Positions 36,063 through 46,817 are shown, counted from the stretch's first letter. The stretch: 64,000 bases of DNA from Dongshaea marina (GCF_003072645.1 NZ_CP028897.1:1687658-1751657); one strand, 5' to 3'. The notes: generated by a model not told the origin, from the letters alone. Translations and numbers: made by a program.

Positions 36063-36575
36063 TTAGAGCCCCATCTCCTGTTTGAGTTGAGTGCACCAGC
36101 TGGTGATCCGGCTCTGGGTTAACTCAGGTTGACGATCTTCGTCGATGCCCAGCCCAACAAACATATCATCGCTGATCTTTGCCTTGGACTCTTCGAACTC
36201 GTAGCTATCGGTCGACCAGTGACCGACGATCTTGGCGCCACGAGGTTCTATGATGTCGCGCAGGGTTCCCATCGCATCCAGGAAGTACTCTGCATAATCT
36301 TCCTGATCACCGCAACCAAAGATTGCTGCGGTCTTACCAGTGAAATCGATATTCTCAAGCTCGGGGAAAAAATCGTCCCAGTCAGCCTGGGCTTCACCAT
36401 AATACCAGGTGGGAATGCCAAAGATCAGTGTATCAAACTGCTCAATATCTGCTTTGGTGCTCTTTGCGATGTCGTGGATCTCCACCACAGAGTCATCAAA
36501 CTCTTTTTGGATCAACTCAGCTACCGCTTCGGTATTTCCTGTATCGCTTCCAAAAAACAGACCTATTTTTGCCAT
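36063..36575 (-). CDS. fldA: Flavodoxin FldA
   Basis: A long-chain flavodoxin (170 residues), a low-potential one-electron carrier. Start at 36575 (Met-Ala-Lys-Ile-Gly). FMN phosphate loop GSDTGNTEAV at ~9–18, aromatic FMN stacking region PTWYYGEAQADWDDF at ~55–70, GCGDQEDYAEYFLDAMG at ~97–113 and the C-terminal GLGIDEDRQPELT are typical. It follows ybfE by two bases on the same strand. In enterobacteria fur lies just downstream of fldA; here it does not. Confidence 0.95.
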   Translation of the reverse strand: MAKIGLFFGSDTGNTEAVAELIQKEFDDSVVEIHDIAKSTKADIEQFDTLIFGIPTWYYGEAQADWDDFFPELENIDFTGKTAAIFGCGDQEDYAEYFLDAMGTLRDIIEPRGAKIVGHWSTDSYEFEESKAKISDDMFVGLGIDEDRQPELTQSRITSWCTQLKQEMGL

Positions 36576-36577
36576 AA

Positions 36578-36898
36578 TCAACTTTCACCTATTGTATGGG
36601 AGTCACTTATATTCAGATGGGTGTTATGCTCAGCAATCTGTTGCTCAAGCATTGAAACAATCAACTCACTACGGCTGATACTGTAGGCCTCAGCTAAACG
36701 GTTGAGCTGCTCGAAGATTGGCTGCTGGACTTTCAGTTCAATACGGCGCAAGCCCTTCTCTTTATCTCGTTTGAGCTGATTGCGCTTATTGATCTTCATC
36801 TGCATGGAGCGGGGATGAGGGTTGGTTCTGGGACGACCAGGACGTTTCTCATCTGCAAAAAGATCGATAGTGATCCGATCGCTTTGTTGTTTTGCCAT
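36578..36898 (-). CDS. ybfE: YbfE-like ribbon-helix-helix protein
   Basis: A 106-residue protein with a basic N-terminus (KRPGRPRTNPHPRSMQMKINKRNQLKRDKEKGLRR) and a ribbon-helix-helix-like C-terminal part (RIELKVQQPIFEQLNRLAEAYSISRSELIVSMLEQQ). This is the family often annotated as LexA-regulated YbfE. I saw no LexA box (CTG-N10-CAG type) in the ~100 bases upstream, so SOS control is not supported here. Co-transcribed with fldA, as in E. coli. Confidence 0.88.
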   Translation of the reverse strand: MAKQQSDRITIDLFADEKRPGRPRTNPHPRSMQMKINKRNQLKRDKEKGLRRIELKVQQPIFEQLNRLAEAYSISRSELIVSMLEQQIAEHNTHLNISDSHTIGES

Positions 36899-37003
36899 AA
36901 TGTTCCGCAGTGTAACCCGTTAGCTTCTCGAGGTTCGAGCGATTGTTCTTTTACCGACAGGGTTTTTCCACCCGAAACCGGCAATCCTTTTGCGAACCAA
37001 AGA

Positions 37004-37801
37004 CTATATCATAGTTCCCGTTTGACTGTTAACCGCGCTGCAGAGGAACTCGCTGATTGTCCGGTTAAATAACCTGGGTTTTTCTGCGTGTAACCAGTGG
37101 CCGGTACCCAGGATTACTTTGGCTTGGGCGTTCGGAAACAGCCCGGCAATGGCTTGCTGATGGGCGGCCTGGATGTAGTCTGACTCTCCTCCCTTGATAA
37201 ACAGGGTTGGTCCGGGATATTGGCTATCCTGTGACGGCCAGTCCATGATGTTTTGATAGTTAGCCTCAAGAGCGGCGCGGTTGAACTTCCACTGGCCGTA
37301 GCCACTTTTCAGAGTTAGGGATTTTAATAAAAACTGCCGGGTAGCGGGGCAGTCGAGTTGGGTCGAGAGAAGCTGTTCGGCCTGCTGACGACTGGATACC
37401 CGGGCCTGTTCGACCTGTTTGAGTGCTTTAAAGACGGCGCTATGGCGATCTTCTGTGTAGGGAACCGGGGCCATGTCTGCCACCATCAGGCTTAGGATCC
37501 TCTCAGGTGCGATGAGGGCAAGCTGCATCGCAACCTTGCCTCCCATCGAGTGGCCAAGCAGGTGGCATTGATTGAGCTCTAGTGTTTCGAGAAGTTTGAG
37601 GATGTCCTGGGCCATCGACGGATAGTCGTGGGTATCACTATGGGGGGAGTCACCATGGTTTCTGAGATCGACCGAGATCACCTGCATATCGGGCTCAAGA
37701 TGTTTTGCGATTACGTTGAGATTGCCTCGATCGCCAAATAGTCCATGGAGTAACAGGATCGGCTGGCCTTGTCCCAGGATCCGATAAGAAAGTTGCATCA
37801 T
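37004..37801 (-). CDS. ybfF: Alpha/beta hydrolase, acyl-CoA/ester hydrolase YbfF
   Basis: The start is taken at 37801 (Met-Met-Gln-Leu-Ser-Tyr); the frame extends to 37858 without support. About 265 residues. The alpha/beta-hydrolase motifs are clear: oxyanion HGLFGDRGN at ~20, nucleophile Ser in LLGHSMGGKVA (~90) and catalytic His in LGTGHWLHAEKP near the C-terminus. YbfF acts on short acyl esters in vitro, and its cellular role is unclear. It is divergent from seqA with a 183-base gap, the same order as in E. coli. Confidence 0.92.
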   Translation of the reverse strand: MMQLSYRILGQGQPILLLHGLFGDRGNLNVIAKHLEPDMQVISVDLRNHGDSPHSDTHDYPSMAQDILKLLETLELNQCHLLGHSMGGKVAMQLALIAPERILSLMVADMAPVPYTEDRHSAVFKALKQVEQARVSSRQQAEQLLSTQLDCPATRQFLLKSLTLKSGYGQWKFNRAALEANYQNIMDWPSQDSQYPGPTLFIKGGESDYIQAAHQQAIAGLFPNAQAKVILGTGHWLHAEKPRLFNRTISEFLCSAVNSQTGTMI

Positions 37802-37984
37802 GTTTGTATCTTGTTGGTAGATTGTGTTTATTTTGCCTTGGCATCGGCGCAATGCCAAGGTTGGCGCATCTTTGCGCTATCGGCAGCCAGGATCGGCGCT
37901 CAATGCAAGGAGCACTTTCAGAGCGCATTGAGGCTGTGTATAATCGGCGCTGTTTCATCTGTTATTGGATTGGTCAGACGCATT

Positions 37985-38509
37985 ATGAAAACTATTGAGG
38001 TCGATGACGAACTGTATTTTTACATAGCCAGTCAGACCCGTCATATCGGAGAAAGTGCATCCGACATCTTGCGCCGTTTGCTGCAGGCTCAGGCTCCGGT
38101 GGCGGCAACCACTCATGCCGGATCGCTAGCTCCGCAGGGTGCAGAGTCGGGTGAGCAGGCTATGGCACACCTTCCCTCGACGGGGGAGTTGTTAGCGAGT
38201 ATTGATACCCAGAGTGAAGAGACATCGATCGCACGCTTTATGCGGATCCTAAGTTGTCTCTACCAGGATCAACAGCAGGCGTTTATCCGCGCTGCGGATA
38301 TCCGGGGCCGTAAACGTGTCTATTTTTCCAGGAGCCAGGAGGAACTGTTGGCGACCGGAAAAACCACTAAGCCACGACCGATCCCGCAAACCCCTTACTG
38401 GGTGATCACCAACACCAACACGAGCCGGAAACGAAATATACTGATTCAGCTGATGGAGAATATGGGATACAACAAATCTCTGATCCAGGCTGTTTGCGAC
38501 AGAATTTAG
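37985..38509 (+). CDS. seqA: SeqA, negative modulator of replication initiation
   Basis: A 174-residue protein that binds hemimethylated GATC sites and sequesters oriC. The N-terminal oligomerisation module [33 protein letters not shown] is characteristic, and the C-terminal DNA-binding domain includes [28 protein letters not shown] and a final CDRI. The linker (residues ~35–70) is rich in Ala, Gln, Ser and Gly. The start at 37985 matches the family. pgm follows 29 bases after the stop, giving the conserved seqA–pgm pair. Confidence 0.95.
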   Translation: MKTIEVDDELYFYIASQTRHIGESASDILRRLLQAQAPVAATTHAGSLAPQGAESGEQAMAHLPSTGELLASIDTQSEETSIARFMRILSCLYQDQQQAFIRAADIRGRKRVYFSRSQEELLATGKTTKPRPIPQTPYWVITNTNTSRKRNILIQLMENMGYNKSLIQAVCDRI

Positions 38510-38538
38510 AATATCTTATTTGCTGGAAAAGGAAGACT

Positions 38539-40188
38539 ATGGCACAACATCCACGTGCTGGGCAGCGCGCCCAGGTAGAAGATCTGACCAACATCCCAAG
38601 ACTGGTTGCCGCCTATTACTATAATCAGCCCGATGCATCACAGGCTGAGCAAAAGGTAGCCTTTGGAACCTCTGGCCATCGCGGCAACTCATTTGCGAAA
38701 TCCTTTAACGAAGCTCATATCCAGGCGGTCTCACAGGCGGTTGCAGAGTATCGCGCCTCAGAAGGAATTGAGGGACCCCTGTATATCGGCATGGATACTC
38801 ATGCCCTGTCAGAGGCGGCTTTCGTCACTGCGGTTGAGGTCTTTGCAGCCAATGGCGTGAAGGTGCGGATCCAAAAGGGTCATGGCTATACCCCAACCCC
38901 GGTGATCTCTCATGCGATTTTGACCCATAACCGTAACGGGGCTGCCGATAAGGCCGATGGCATTGTGATCACTCCTTCTCACAATCCACCTCAGGATGGC
39001 GGCTATAAATATAATCCACCACACGGTGGCCCGGCCGAGGGTGAGATCACCAAACTGGTCGAGAACCGTGCCAATGCGCTGCTGGCAGATGGACTCAGCG
39101 GTGTGAAGCGGCTGCCTTATGAGGAGGCGCTGGCTTCTGAGTGGGTTGAAGAGTATGACTATGTCACCCCTTATGTGAATGACCTGGAGCAGGTGATCGA
39201 TTTTGATGCGATCCGTAAGGCCAACATCCATCTGGGTGTTGATCCTCTGGGTGGCTCGGGCATTGCTTACTGGGATGTGATCGGCAAGCGTTATGGTCTG
39301 AATCTGGATGTGGTGAACTACCAGGTGGATCCATCCTTCTCCTTCATGACCCTGGATAAGGATGGTAAAATTCGCATGGACTGCTCCAGTCCCTATGCGA
39401 TGGCCTCACTCATCGAACTCAAAGATAAGTTTGATATCGCGATCGGTAATGACCCTGACTACGATCGTCACGGCATAGTGACCAAGCAGGGCCTGATGAA
39501 TCCGAATCACTACCTGGCGGTGGCGATCCATTACCTGTTCACCCACCGTAAAGGCTGGTCTGCCGATGCGGCCGTGGGTAAGACCCTGGTCTCTTCTTCA
39601 ATGATTGACCGGGTGGCGAAATCGATCGGCCGTGAGCTCAAAGAGGTACCGGTAGGCTTTAAGTGGTTTGTGGATGGCCTGCTGGATGGAAGCTTTGGCT
39701 TTGGCGGTGAAGAGAGCGCCGGTGCCTCATTCCTGCGCAAGGATGGTACTGTCTGGACCACCGACAAGGATGGGATCATCCTGGGGCTGTTGGCAGCCGA
39801 GATCCTGGCGGTGACCGGTAAGGATCCACAGCAGTATTATGAGGAGCTGCAGCAGCAGTTTGGTTCACCTGTCTATCGCCGTATCGATGCTCCTGCCAAT
39901 ACCGAGCAGAAGGCGGTTCTGGCGGCGCTGAGCCCACAAATGGTTGAGGCTAAGACCCTGGCCGGAGAGCCGATTGTCGAGAAGCTGACCAAGGCATCGG
40001 GTAATGGTGCTGCCATCGGTGGCCTGAAAGTAGTAACCGAAAATGGCTGGTTTGCGGCGCGCCCATCGGGGACTGAGTCCATCTATAAGATCTACATGGA
40101 GAGCTTCCTGGGTGAAGATCATCTGGAGCAGATCCAGGCTGAAGCCCAGCAGATTGTCTCGGATACCCTGGCCAAAGCCGGCGTGTAG
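38539..40188 (+). CDS. pgm: Alpha-D-glucose phosphomutase Pgm
   Basis: Interconverts glucose 1- and 6-phosphate, here a link between glycolysis and the nearby glycogen genes glgC and glgP. It has 549 residues from the ATG at 38539 (AAGGAAG upstream). The active-site phosphoserine is in [15 protein letters not shown] (~145), the Mg loop in NDPDYDRHG (~303), the sugar-binding loop in [12 protein letters not shown] (~400) and the phosphate-binding loop in [13 protein letters not shown] (~520). A rho-independent terminator follows. Confidence 0.96.
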   Translation: MAQHPRAGQRAQVEDLTNIPRLVAAYYYNQPDASQAEQKVAFGTSGHRGNSFAKSFNEAHIQAVSQAVAEYRASEGIEGPLYIGMDTHALSEAAFVTAVEVFAANGVKVRIQKGHGYTPTPVISHAILTHNRNGAADKADGIVITPSHNPPQDGGYKYNPPHGGPAEGEITKLVENRANALLADGLSGVKRLPYEEALASEWVEEYDYVTPYVNDLEQVIDFDAIRKANIHLGVDPLGGSGIAYWDVIGKRYGLNLDVVNYQVDPSFSFMTLDKDGKIRMDCSSPYAMASLIELKDKFDIAIGNDPDYDRHGIVTKQGLMNPNHYLAVAIHYLFTHRKGWSADAAVGKTLVSSSMIDRVAKSIGRELKEVPVGFKWFVDGLLDGSFGFGGEESAGASFLRKDGTVWTTDKDGIILGLLAAEILAVTGKDPQQYYEELQQQFGSPVYRRIDAPANTEQKAVLAALSPQMVEAKTLAGEPIVEKLTKASGNGAAIGGLKVVTENGWFAARPSGTESIYKIYMESFLGEDHLEQIQAEAQQIVSDTLAKAGV

Positions 40189-40209
40189 CCTAAGCTTGAC
40201 CAAGATGCA

Positions 40210-40236
40210 GGGCCGCTCACTGAGCGGCCTTTTTTA
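40210..40236 (+). terminator. Rho-independent terminator after pgm
   Basis: GGGCCGCTCACTGAGCGGCC followed by TTTTTTA. Strong GC stem with T-run just after pgm, overlapping the 3' end of the convergent binding-protein gene. Confidence 0.9.
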
Positions 40237-41088
40237 TGGGGAGTGCTCAGAGCCGCTCTTTGTGTCTGAAGGTGCGCTCAGGTGAACAGCGCAGTCGATC
40301 TCCAGCCTTGGGTACTGGATAATCATCTGCCAGCGCTGGTACAGCTCGCGCAGCTTTCCGGAGCAATAGAGATGCTCGAATCGCCGGTCAAATATCGCCC
40401 TGAGAGCTTTGCCCCGGGCGGTGTTAGCAAACAACCAGTATAGGCGGTCATATTTGATGACCTGCTTGCGATACAGGGAGGGATCCGGGACAGGCTTTAT
40501 TGCATCCAGGGTCTGCTGCATCTGAATCACATTATCCAGGTAGTAGTCGGCCCGATCCTTGGTCACCAGCATTGCGGCCTTGATGCGGGACTTGGTTGGT
40601 TGCCCTCTGAGATAGCGAACCAGATCTTTTTCCATGTGCTGGGTATAGCCCAGGATCCAGCGGCCGGATAGCCCCTTGAGGCTCTCAAGACCCTGCCAGT
40701 TGGGGAGGGTGCTCTTTTTGAACCAGATCACCTCAATGTTTTCGATGATGGGATGCCTTGAGTAGAGGTAGCCGGGAGCCTTGAGCTCAGCCCCTGTCAT
40801 ATCTGCCTGTCCGGACTGAACTAATCTCAGGGCCCGGTTCCAGGGGACGTAGCTGCGCTTGATCCGGATATTTTGTGGAGCATAGATGGCCTCCAGCATC
40901 TGGTTATACAGGCCGCTGCCATCTTTATCGGTATAGCCTTGCCATTCCGGGGTGGCCCAGAGCGCAGAGCCGATCGTACTGGTTGCGTTTAGCTGACCAG
41001 CATAGAGCAGAAGCGACATCACCAGCATTGTGCCAATAATTTTGCTCCCCGGGTGCTGCTGGCGGCTCCTGTTTAGGTTGACCTTCAT
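40234..41088 (-). CDS. Orphan periplasmic substrate-binding protein (family 3 type)
   Basis: A 284-residue protein. A signal peptide follows a basic start (HPGSKIIGTMLVMSLLLYAGQLNA). The mature part has the family 3 pattern ALWATPEWQGYTDKDGSGLYNQMLEAIYAP, SYVPWNRALRLVQSGQADMTGAEL and YDRLYWLFANTARGKALRAIFDRRFEHLY. No permease genes are nearby. Located between pgm and glgC on the glgC strand, though a glycogen role is unlikely for a periplasmic protein. Similar lone genes occur at 24767 and 53664. Confidence 0.72.
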   Translation of the reverse strand: MKVNLNRSRQQHPGSKIIGTMLVMSLLLYAGQLNATSTIGSALWATPEWQGYTDKDGSGLYNQMLEAIYAPQNIRIKRSYVPWNRALRLVQSGQADMTGAELKAPGYLYSRHPIIENIEVIWFKKSTLPNWQGLESLKGLSGRWILGYTQHMEKDLVRYLRGQPTKSRIKAAMLVTKDRADYYLDNVIQMQQTLDAIKPVPDPSLYRKQVIKYDRLYWLFANTARGKALRAIFDRRFEHLYCSGKLRELYQRWQMIIQYPRLEIDCAVHLSAPSDTKSGSEHSP

Positions 41089-41115
41089 CGGCAGGTTTCC
41101 TTGTGAAGCAAGGGA

Positions 41116-42347
41116 TCAGTTGCTGACGACCACGATCCCGGATTCGGTGACTGTATAGCCATTGCTCCGGTCATCATCATGGTTGTAGCCGATGCAGTCC
41201 CCATCTTCGATAATCACTCCCTCGTTAATGATTGCCCGCCTGATTTTGGCGGCCCGGCCGATGACGACTCCTTCGGCAAGAATCGAGTCCTCCACCAGGC
41301 TATAGCTGTGGATCATGCAGCGGGGTCCGAGGATGGAGCGGCGCACCAGGCCACCACTGGTGATACAGCCTCCGCATACATAGGAGTCCAGATTCTGACC
41401 GCGGCGGTGATCGTCATCAAAAACGGTTTTGGCCGGCGGGTCATTACTAAATCCTGAATAGATGGGCCACTGGTAATTGTAGAGATTGAGGTGAGGGGAG
41501 ATATCGATGAGATCCATGTTGGCATCATAGTAGGAGTCAATGGTGCCCACATCTTTCCAGTAACCCCGCTCCTCGGGGTGCATCCCGGGATCAGGTTGTC
41601 ATTAAAGTTATAGGCAAAGATCCGATCACTCTGGCGTAGCATCATGGGGATCACATGCATACCAAAATCCAGATCCTTGTGGTGCTGCTTGCCCTCCTTG
41701 AGGATGGAGATCAATTTTTCACGGGAGAAAATATAGTTGCCCATGGATGCAAGGCAGGTGGCCCGGCCCGGAATGGTGGCGGGGTTTTGCGGCTTTTCGC
41801 TAAAGGCGGTGACTCTGGACATGTTATCGACGGACAGGATCCCGAAGCGGCTGGCTTCTTCGATACCCACTTCGAGCGCCGCGATGCTGATATCCGCCTG
41901 AGAGCGGGTGTGGGCATCGATCATCTGGCGGATATCCATCTTATAGATATGATCGCCCCCGAAAATGGCAACGTAATCGGCATCTGAGGTTTCGATAAAC
42001 CTCAGATAGTGGTTTATCGCATCTGCGGTGCCCTGAAACCAGGCCTCACTCTCACTGCTGGTTTCGGGAGAGATGGCATCGAAAAATTCGTCCATGCCGG
42101 TTCTTCGCCCCCAGGAGTCGCGGATATGCTTATTCAGGGTATAGGAGTGATATTGGGTCAGGATATAGACATTCTTGATCCCCGAGTTAAAGAAGTTGCT
42201 AAGCACGAAATCGATGATCTTGTACTGACCGCCAAACGCTACGCAGGGCTTTGATTTATTGCGGGTCAGGGGAATAAGGCGTGAGCCTTTTCCACCGGCG
42301 AGAACCATGCCTATTGTTTTTTTTGGAACCGCGGGCTTGTTGGTCAT
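41116..42347 (-). pseudogene. glgC: Glucose-1-phosphate adenylyltransferase GlgC, frameshifted
   Basis: Makes ADP-glucose for glycogen synthesis. The N-terminal part (42347 to ~41590) has GMVLAGGKGSRLIPLTRNKSKPCVAFGG, DFVLSNFFNSGI, AIFGGDHIYKMD and the allosteric-site basic residues. The frame breaks at the Pro-Gly of NLIPG. One additional base in the CCC run at 41584–41586 (plus strand) gives Ile-Pro-Gly-Met-His-Pro-Glu-Glu-Arg-Gly, then WKDVGTIDSYYDANMDL and the left-handed beta-helix with CVISSGC-like GGCITSGG, to the stop at 41116. Restored length is about 411 residues, normal for GlgC. It is probably co-transcribed with glgP upstream, although a terminator lies between them. Confidence 0.92.
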
Positions 42348-42497
42348 AACGATACTCCGTGGCTATGTGACGAACGCTGAGGATCCCTGAGCCTTAGCAC
42401 AGAAAACACCCACTGTCTGCTTAAAGCGTAATACCTCAGGCCCTGGTTAACCAACTGGATGATAGAGCTCAAGGGAGGGGGAGATAAAGGCCAAAGT

Positions 42498-42525
42498 AAA
42501 AAAGCCGCCCTGAGGCGGCTTTTGA
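42498..42525 (-). terminator. Rho-independent terminator after glgP
   Basis: On the minus strand AAAAGCCGCCTCAGGGCGGC is followed by TTTTTTAC. It lies between the glgP stop and glgC, so glgC probably has its own promoter in 42348–42497. Confidence 0.85.
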
Positions 42526-42543
42526 TTGAGTCGTTAGCCCGCT

Positions 42544-45024
42544 TTAAACTACATGGCAGGCTTCCAGGCTCCAGATGTAGTTCACATAGTCTTCAATGGA
42601 GCGATCCGAGTTAAACTTACCGACGCTGGTGGCGTTGATGATCGCCATCTTCGCCCAGCGCTTCGGATCCCGGTACGCCTTATCCAGAGCGGTCTGTGCC
42701 TTACAGTAGCTCTCAAAGTCCGCCAGAACCAGGTAGGGGTCGCCGCCATCGAGCAGGCTTTGCTTGATGGGGGAGAGCTCTCCCGGATGACCCGGAGTGA
42801 AGAAGTCACTATCCAGCCAGTCGATGACCGCCTTGAGCTCACTATTCGCGTAGTAGTAATCCTGAGGGTGGTAACCCTTGGCCTTCAGGGCCCGGACCTC
42901 ATCCACCGTCAGGCCGAAGATGAAGATGTTGTCATCGCCCACCTCTTCGGCGATCTCAATGTTCGCTCCATCCAGGGTACCCACGGTGACCGCACCGTTG
43001 AGGGCCAGTTTCATGTTACCGGTTCCGGATGCCTCCTTACCTGCGGTCGAGATCTGCTCTGAGACATCGGCGGCCGGGATCATCTTCTCAGCCAGGGTGA
43101 CGCGGTAGTTGGGCAGGAACACAACTTTCAGCTTATCTTTGATCCGCTTGTCGTTGTTAACCCGCTCGGCAACCCGATTGATGGCATAGATGATGTTCTT
43201 GGCCAGGGAGTAGCTTGGAGCCGCCTTAGCACCAAACAGGAACACCCTTGGATGCATCTCATAATCGGGATCCGCCAGCAGGCGACGATACAGCGCCATG
43301 ATATGCAACAGGTTGAGGTGCTGTCGCTTGTACTCATGGAGTCGCTTGATCTGGATATCGAAGATCGCATCCGGGCTCACGGTGACGCCTGTCTCCTCGA
43401 GGATCACCTTTGCCAGACGCTCTTTGTTGCTGCGCTTGATGTCCATAAAGCGTTTTTGCAGGTCCGCATCACCAGCTTTGGGAGCTATCTCCTTGAGCTT
43501 ATCCAGGTTGACCGGCCAGTCATCACCCACCTCCTGGGTAAAGAGCTCGGCCAGAGCCGGGTTACAGGAGAGCAGCCAGCGTCGAGGGGTGATTCCGTTG
43601 GTTACATTACACAGCTTATCCGGATACAGGGCATCAAACTCGGGGAACAGCTCCGCCTTGACCAGCTTGGAGTGGATCTCGGCAACCCCGTTGACCTTGG
43701 CGGAAGAAACCACGCACAGGTGTGCCATCCGCACCATCCGCTCGTCACCCTCTTCGATGATGGAGAGGCGGCGCTTCATCTCATTACAGTGTGGCCACTT
43801 TTTCTCGACTTCGTTATCCAGGAAGTACTGGTTGATCTCGTGAATAATCTCCAGGTGGCGTGGCAGCAGACGCTCAAACATATACTCAGGCCACTTCTCC
43901 AGAGCCTCAGGGAGCAGAGTATGGTTGGTATAGCAGAACACCTGACGACACAGGGTGAAGGCATCATTCCAGGGCAGGCGCTCCTTATCGACCAGAAGGC
44001 GCATCAGCTCGGGCACGGCAACGGCCGGGTGAGTATCGTTCAGCTGGATCACGATCTGCTGGGCAAATTCGCTGAAGTCATCATGGGTGCGCTTATAGCG
44101 GCGCATGATGTCGCGAATTGAGCAGGAGCAGAAGAAGTACTGCTGAACCAGGCGTAGCATCTTACCTGCTTCGGTTTCATCGTTAGGGTAGAGTACCTTG
44201 GAGATGGTTTCCGCTTCGGTCTCTTCCTGCTGGGCATCCACATAACCACCGGCATTAAAGACGTCCCAGTCAAAATAACCAGAGGAGCGGGACTCCCAAA
44301 GACGCAGGATACTCACGGTATTACCGCCGTAGCCGACCACAGGGATATCCCAGGGGACGCCCTTGATCATCTTACCGGCGTGCCAGATCTTACGAATTGA
44401 GCCATCTTCGTCGTAGACGGTTTCGACATAACCTTCTAGCGGGATCTCCTGAACCGATTCGGGTCGGCAGATTTTCAGTGGGTTACCGTATTCACACCAG
44501 TCATCGGGACGCTCAATCTGATGGCAGTCATGGATCTCCTGGCGGAACAGACCATGCTCATAGTGAATACCGTAGCCGACGGCCGGGTAGTTAAGGGTGG
44601 CAAGAGAGTCGAGGAAGCAGGCGGCCAGGCGGCCCAGGCCTCCGTTACCCAGCGCCATATCCGGCTCCTGTTCACAGAGATCGCGTAGATCAAAGCCCAG
44701 CTCAGAAATCGCTTCTTCACAGGTCTCGAACAAAAACAGGTTGTGCAGGTTATTTTCCAAAAGACGACCCATCAAAAATTCCATCGACAGATAGTGGATG
44801 GCCCGGGTGTCCTCTTTATAGTGGGTCTCCTGGGTATTGGTCAGTCTTTCGAAGACGAGCTCATTAATAGCGATACAGGTTGCACGCCACCAGGCATTCT
44901 TATCAGCCTTGTTGATGCTGGTGCCTAGTGAGGAGTGGAGGTGGCGAACAATGGAGGCTTTGAGTTCATCTTTTGTCAGTGAGTAGAGGGGATCTTGGTG
45001 ACGTTGTGTTTCTTCATAACGCAT
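42544..45024 (-). CDS. glgP: Glycogen/maltodextrin phosphorylase
   Basis: An 826-residue GT35 phosphorylase releasing glucose 1-phosphate from alpha-1,4-glucans. The N-terminal half has [16 protein letters not shown] and [23 protein letters not shown]. Glycan-site histidine region: HNTHLTFE-like [15 protein letters not shown]. The PLP lysine sits in [34 protein letters not shown] near residue 660–690. Complete and uninterrupted. With glgC and pgm it makes a partial glycogen set; glgA and glgB are not in the window. Annotated as GlgP by similarity; MalP specificity cannot be excluded. Confidence 0.95.
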   Translation of the reverse strand: MRYEETQRHQDPLYSLTKDELKASIVRHLHSSLGTSINKADKNAWWRATCIAINELVFERLTNTQETHYKEDTRAIHYLSMEFLMGRLLENNLHNLFLFETCEEAISELGFDLRDLCEQEPDMALGNGGLGRLAACFLDSLATLNYPAVGYGIHYEHGLFRQEIHDCHQIERPDDWCEYGNPLKICRPESVQEIPLEGYVETVYDEDGSIRKIWHAGKMIKGVPWDIPVVGYGGNTVSILRLWESRSSGYFDWDVFNAGGYVDAQQEETEAETISKVLYPNDETEAGKMLRLVQQYFFCSCSIRDIMRRYKRTHDDFSEFAQQIVIQLNDTHPAVAVPELMRLLVDKERLPWNDAFTLCRQVFCYTNHTLLPEALEKWPEYMFERLLPRHLEIIHEINQYFLDNEVEKKWPHCNEMKRRLSIIEEGDERMVRMAHLCVVSSAKVNGVAEIHSKLVKAELFPEFDALYPDKLCNVTNGITPRRWLLSCNPALAELFTQEVGDDWPVNLDKLKEIAPKAGDADLQKRFMDIKRSNKERLAKVILEETGVTVSPDAIFDIQIKRLHEYKRQHLNLLHIMALYRRLLADPDYEMHPRVFLFGAKAAPSYSLAKNIIYAINRVAERVNNDKRIKDKLKVVFLPNYRVTLAEKMIPAADVSEQISTAGKEASGTGNMKLALNGAVTVGTLDGANIEIAEEVGDDNIFIFGLTVDEVRALKAKGYHPQDYYYANSELKAVIDWLDSDFFTPGHPGELSPIKQSLLDGGDPYLVLADFESYCKAQTALDKAYRDPKRWAKMAIINATSVGKFNSDRSIEDYVNYIWSLEACHVV

Positions 45025-45235
45025 GTCCTTGTCGTTAAGGTTTGAACCCGGATAGTGTAAAGGTTCGCGATCAACTACCTGTACCTTAGTTGATTATATG
45101 CACTCAGGATAAAAGATTCATTTAACTCTAAACAACTATTTTGTGATCAAGTTTTGTGATCCAGCCCATTGTATTCGTTTGGCAACTCAATGAGTTGTGG
45201 AAAATAGCGAGGCTAGTTCCATATAATACAGCTCG

Positions 45236-45264
45236 CCCGGGCCGGGAGAGCCCGGGGGCCCGGG
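45236..45264. other. Cluster of three CCCGGG palindromes upstream of astE
   Basis: CCCGGG occurs at 45236–45241, 45251–45256 and 45259–45264, in a segment that can fold into several alternative GC-rich hairpins. It lies in the 283-base divergent region between glgP and astE, about 45 bases before the astE start, so it may be a 5' UTR structure. The upstream part of this gap is AT-rich and holds no gene. Confidence 0.45.
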
Positions 45265-45307
45265 ATGAAATCCGGGGTTGTGCAGAACAATGGAGAGCCG
45301 ATAGCCA

Positions 45308-46320
45308 GTGATAGCCAAGAATGATTTTTTAGAATTTACTCTTGAAAATCAATGTTTTACAGATTTTGTTGAGTTTATCATTGAACCCTCAACCCGGGTT
45401 CAGATCTGGGATAGCGGGGTGCTCCTGTTTGAGCCCCTGACCGATCGGCCGACCAAGGATATTGTTCTCTCCAGCGGGGTACATGGTAATGAAACCGCCC
45501 CCATTGAGATCTGCTCCGATCTCATCACCCAACTTTTAAATAAAACCCTGACCGTTCGTCACAGAGTGCTGTTTATCTTTGGTAATCCGGGGGCGATGGC
45601 TCTTGGACAGCGCCAGGTTGAGGAAAACTTGAATCGCTTGTTTAGCGGCCGGCACAGCCAGGATGATGGGGTGATCAATGGTGAGCGACGGCGTGCTCGC
45701 AAGCTTGAGCAGTACGTGTCGCAGTTTTTTGAGCAAAATCCGCAGACTCTGGGGCGCTACCATTACGATCTGCATACCGCGATCCGTGACTCAAAGCAGG
45801 AGAAGTTTGCTGTCTATCCCTATCTGCAAGGGGCAGGAAGCATGATCATCGCCAGCTGATGTTTCTGGCTGGCTGTGGGGTCAGAACCATCTTACTCTCC
45901 CATGAGCCCACCACCACCTTTAGCTATTTCAGCTCCCAAACCCATGGGGCTCATGCCTTTACGGTGGAGCTTGGGAAAGCCAGGCCTTTTGGCCAAAACG
46001 ATATGAGCCGTTTCACTGAGGCTAGCTCCATGCTGGAGCAGCTTGTTTGTGAGGCGGAGCCTGGCATCGAGAGCTGGCAGCCTGAGCAGCTTCTGATCTA
46101 CCAGGTCAATCGCACTCTTATTAAGCACAGCGATGAGTTCTATTTCACTTTTTCGGATGCGGTGGCTAACTTTACCGAGTTTCCCAGGGGGCACCTTCTG
46201 GCGGTTGATGGCTCGCTGGAGCACAGGGTGGAGCTGGATTTTGAAGCGATTGTCTTTCCTAATGCCAGGGTGGCGAAAGGGGAGCGGACCTGCCTTTTGG
46301 TGAGCTTGACTCAAGTGTGA
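45308..46320 (+). pseudogene. astE: Succinylglutamate desuccinylase AstE, frameshifted
   Basis: Zinc carboxypeptidase-type enzyme that releases succinate from N-succinylglutamate, the last step of the arginine succinyltransferase pathway. First part (45308–45859): zinc motif SSGVHGNETAPIE (His, Glu) and QRQVEENLNRLF, then HYDLHTAIR (third ligand). The frame fails after AVYPYLQG. One extra G in the GGGG at about 45830–45833 restores a frame through His-Asp-His-Arg-Gln-Leu-Met-Phe-Leu-Ala into the second part, which carries TTTFSYFSSQTHGAHAFTVELGKARPFGQND (catalytic Glu). Total ~338 residues, near the family norm. The start is a GTG at 45308. Other ast genes are not in the window. Confidence 0.9.
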
Positions 46321-46522
46321 TCCGGCGCAGCCGTTATGAGGGATCTGATCAGCTTGAGTTCAGCTATCTCTGTTATTTTAGAATTTGGTAGCATTCGGGG
46401 GATGCTAAATAAATGGGTGAATATTTTTAATTGTGAATGTAAAATTATTTTTTGTTCGGCAGTGGGAACTTTTGTTTGAACCCCATGCCTTACTAAGGAA
46501 AGCTTGAAACAGAGGGTTGGTT

Positions 46523-46714
46523 ATGAAGATTTTTCAAAGCTATCGTCCTCTTCAGATAGCAAAGTATGTGAAGGGATTCTTTAAGGGGCGTATCTATATC
46601 CATGGAAGAGGAAGCTATGAATTTTGTCTGGGGCATCTGGTGATGGCTCCTGGCTCTGGTATCCTGCATAAGCGAACGGTCAGTGAGGTCAACGGATTGA
46701 TTGATCAACTGTAA
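46523..46714 (+). CDS. ytfK: YtfK (DUF1107) small protein
   Basis: A 63-residue protein starting Met-Lys-Ile-Phe-Gln-Ser-Tyr, with AGAGGG upstream. MKIFQ.Y.PLQ.AKYVK, the GRIYIHG strand and the SEVN.LI end match the E. coli YtfK/DUF1107 family. As known for E. coli, YtfK stimulates (p)ppGpp accumulation by SpoT during phosphate or fatty-acid stress. Monocistronic with a strong terminator behind it. The start at 46523 is preferred to 46517. Confidence 0.85.
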   Translation: MKIFQSYRPLQIAKYVKGFFKGRIYIHGRGSYEFCLGHLVMAPGSGILHKRTVSEVNGLIDQL

Positions 46715-46747
46715 TTCGCCATCGTTCATTTCATGTATATTTCCCTA

Positions 46748-46773
46748 ACACCCTCACTCGAGGGTGTTTTTGA
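46748..46773 (+). terminator. Rho-independent terminator after ytfK
   Basis: ACACCCTC-ACTC-GAGGGTGT followed by TTTT: an 8-bp perfect stem and T-run about 35 bases after the ytfK stop. Confidence 0.9.
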
Positions 46774-46817
46774 TCCCGCCAGCTTCACTCTGAAACTCTC
46801 AATGACCTTGTCTTCTG

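Noticed and set aside
36899-37003. LexA box upstream of ybfE
   Set aside because: Looked for because the family is called LexA-regulated; no CTG-N10-CAG type site found.
43252-44121. Plus-strand ORF of 289 aa
   Set aside because: Shadow of glgP; no family features.
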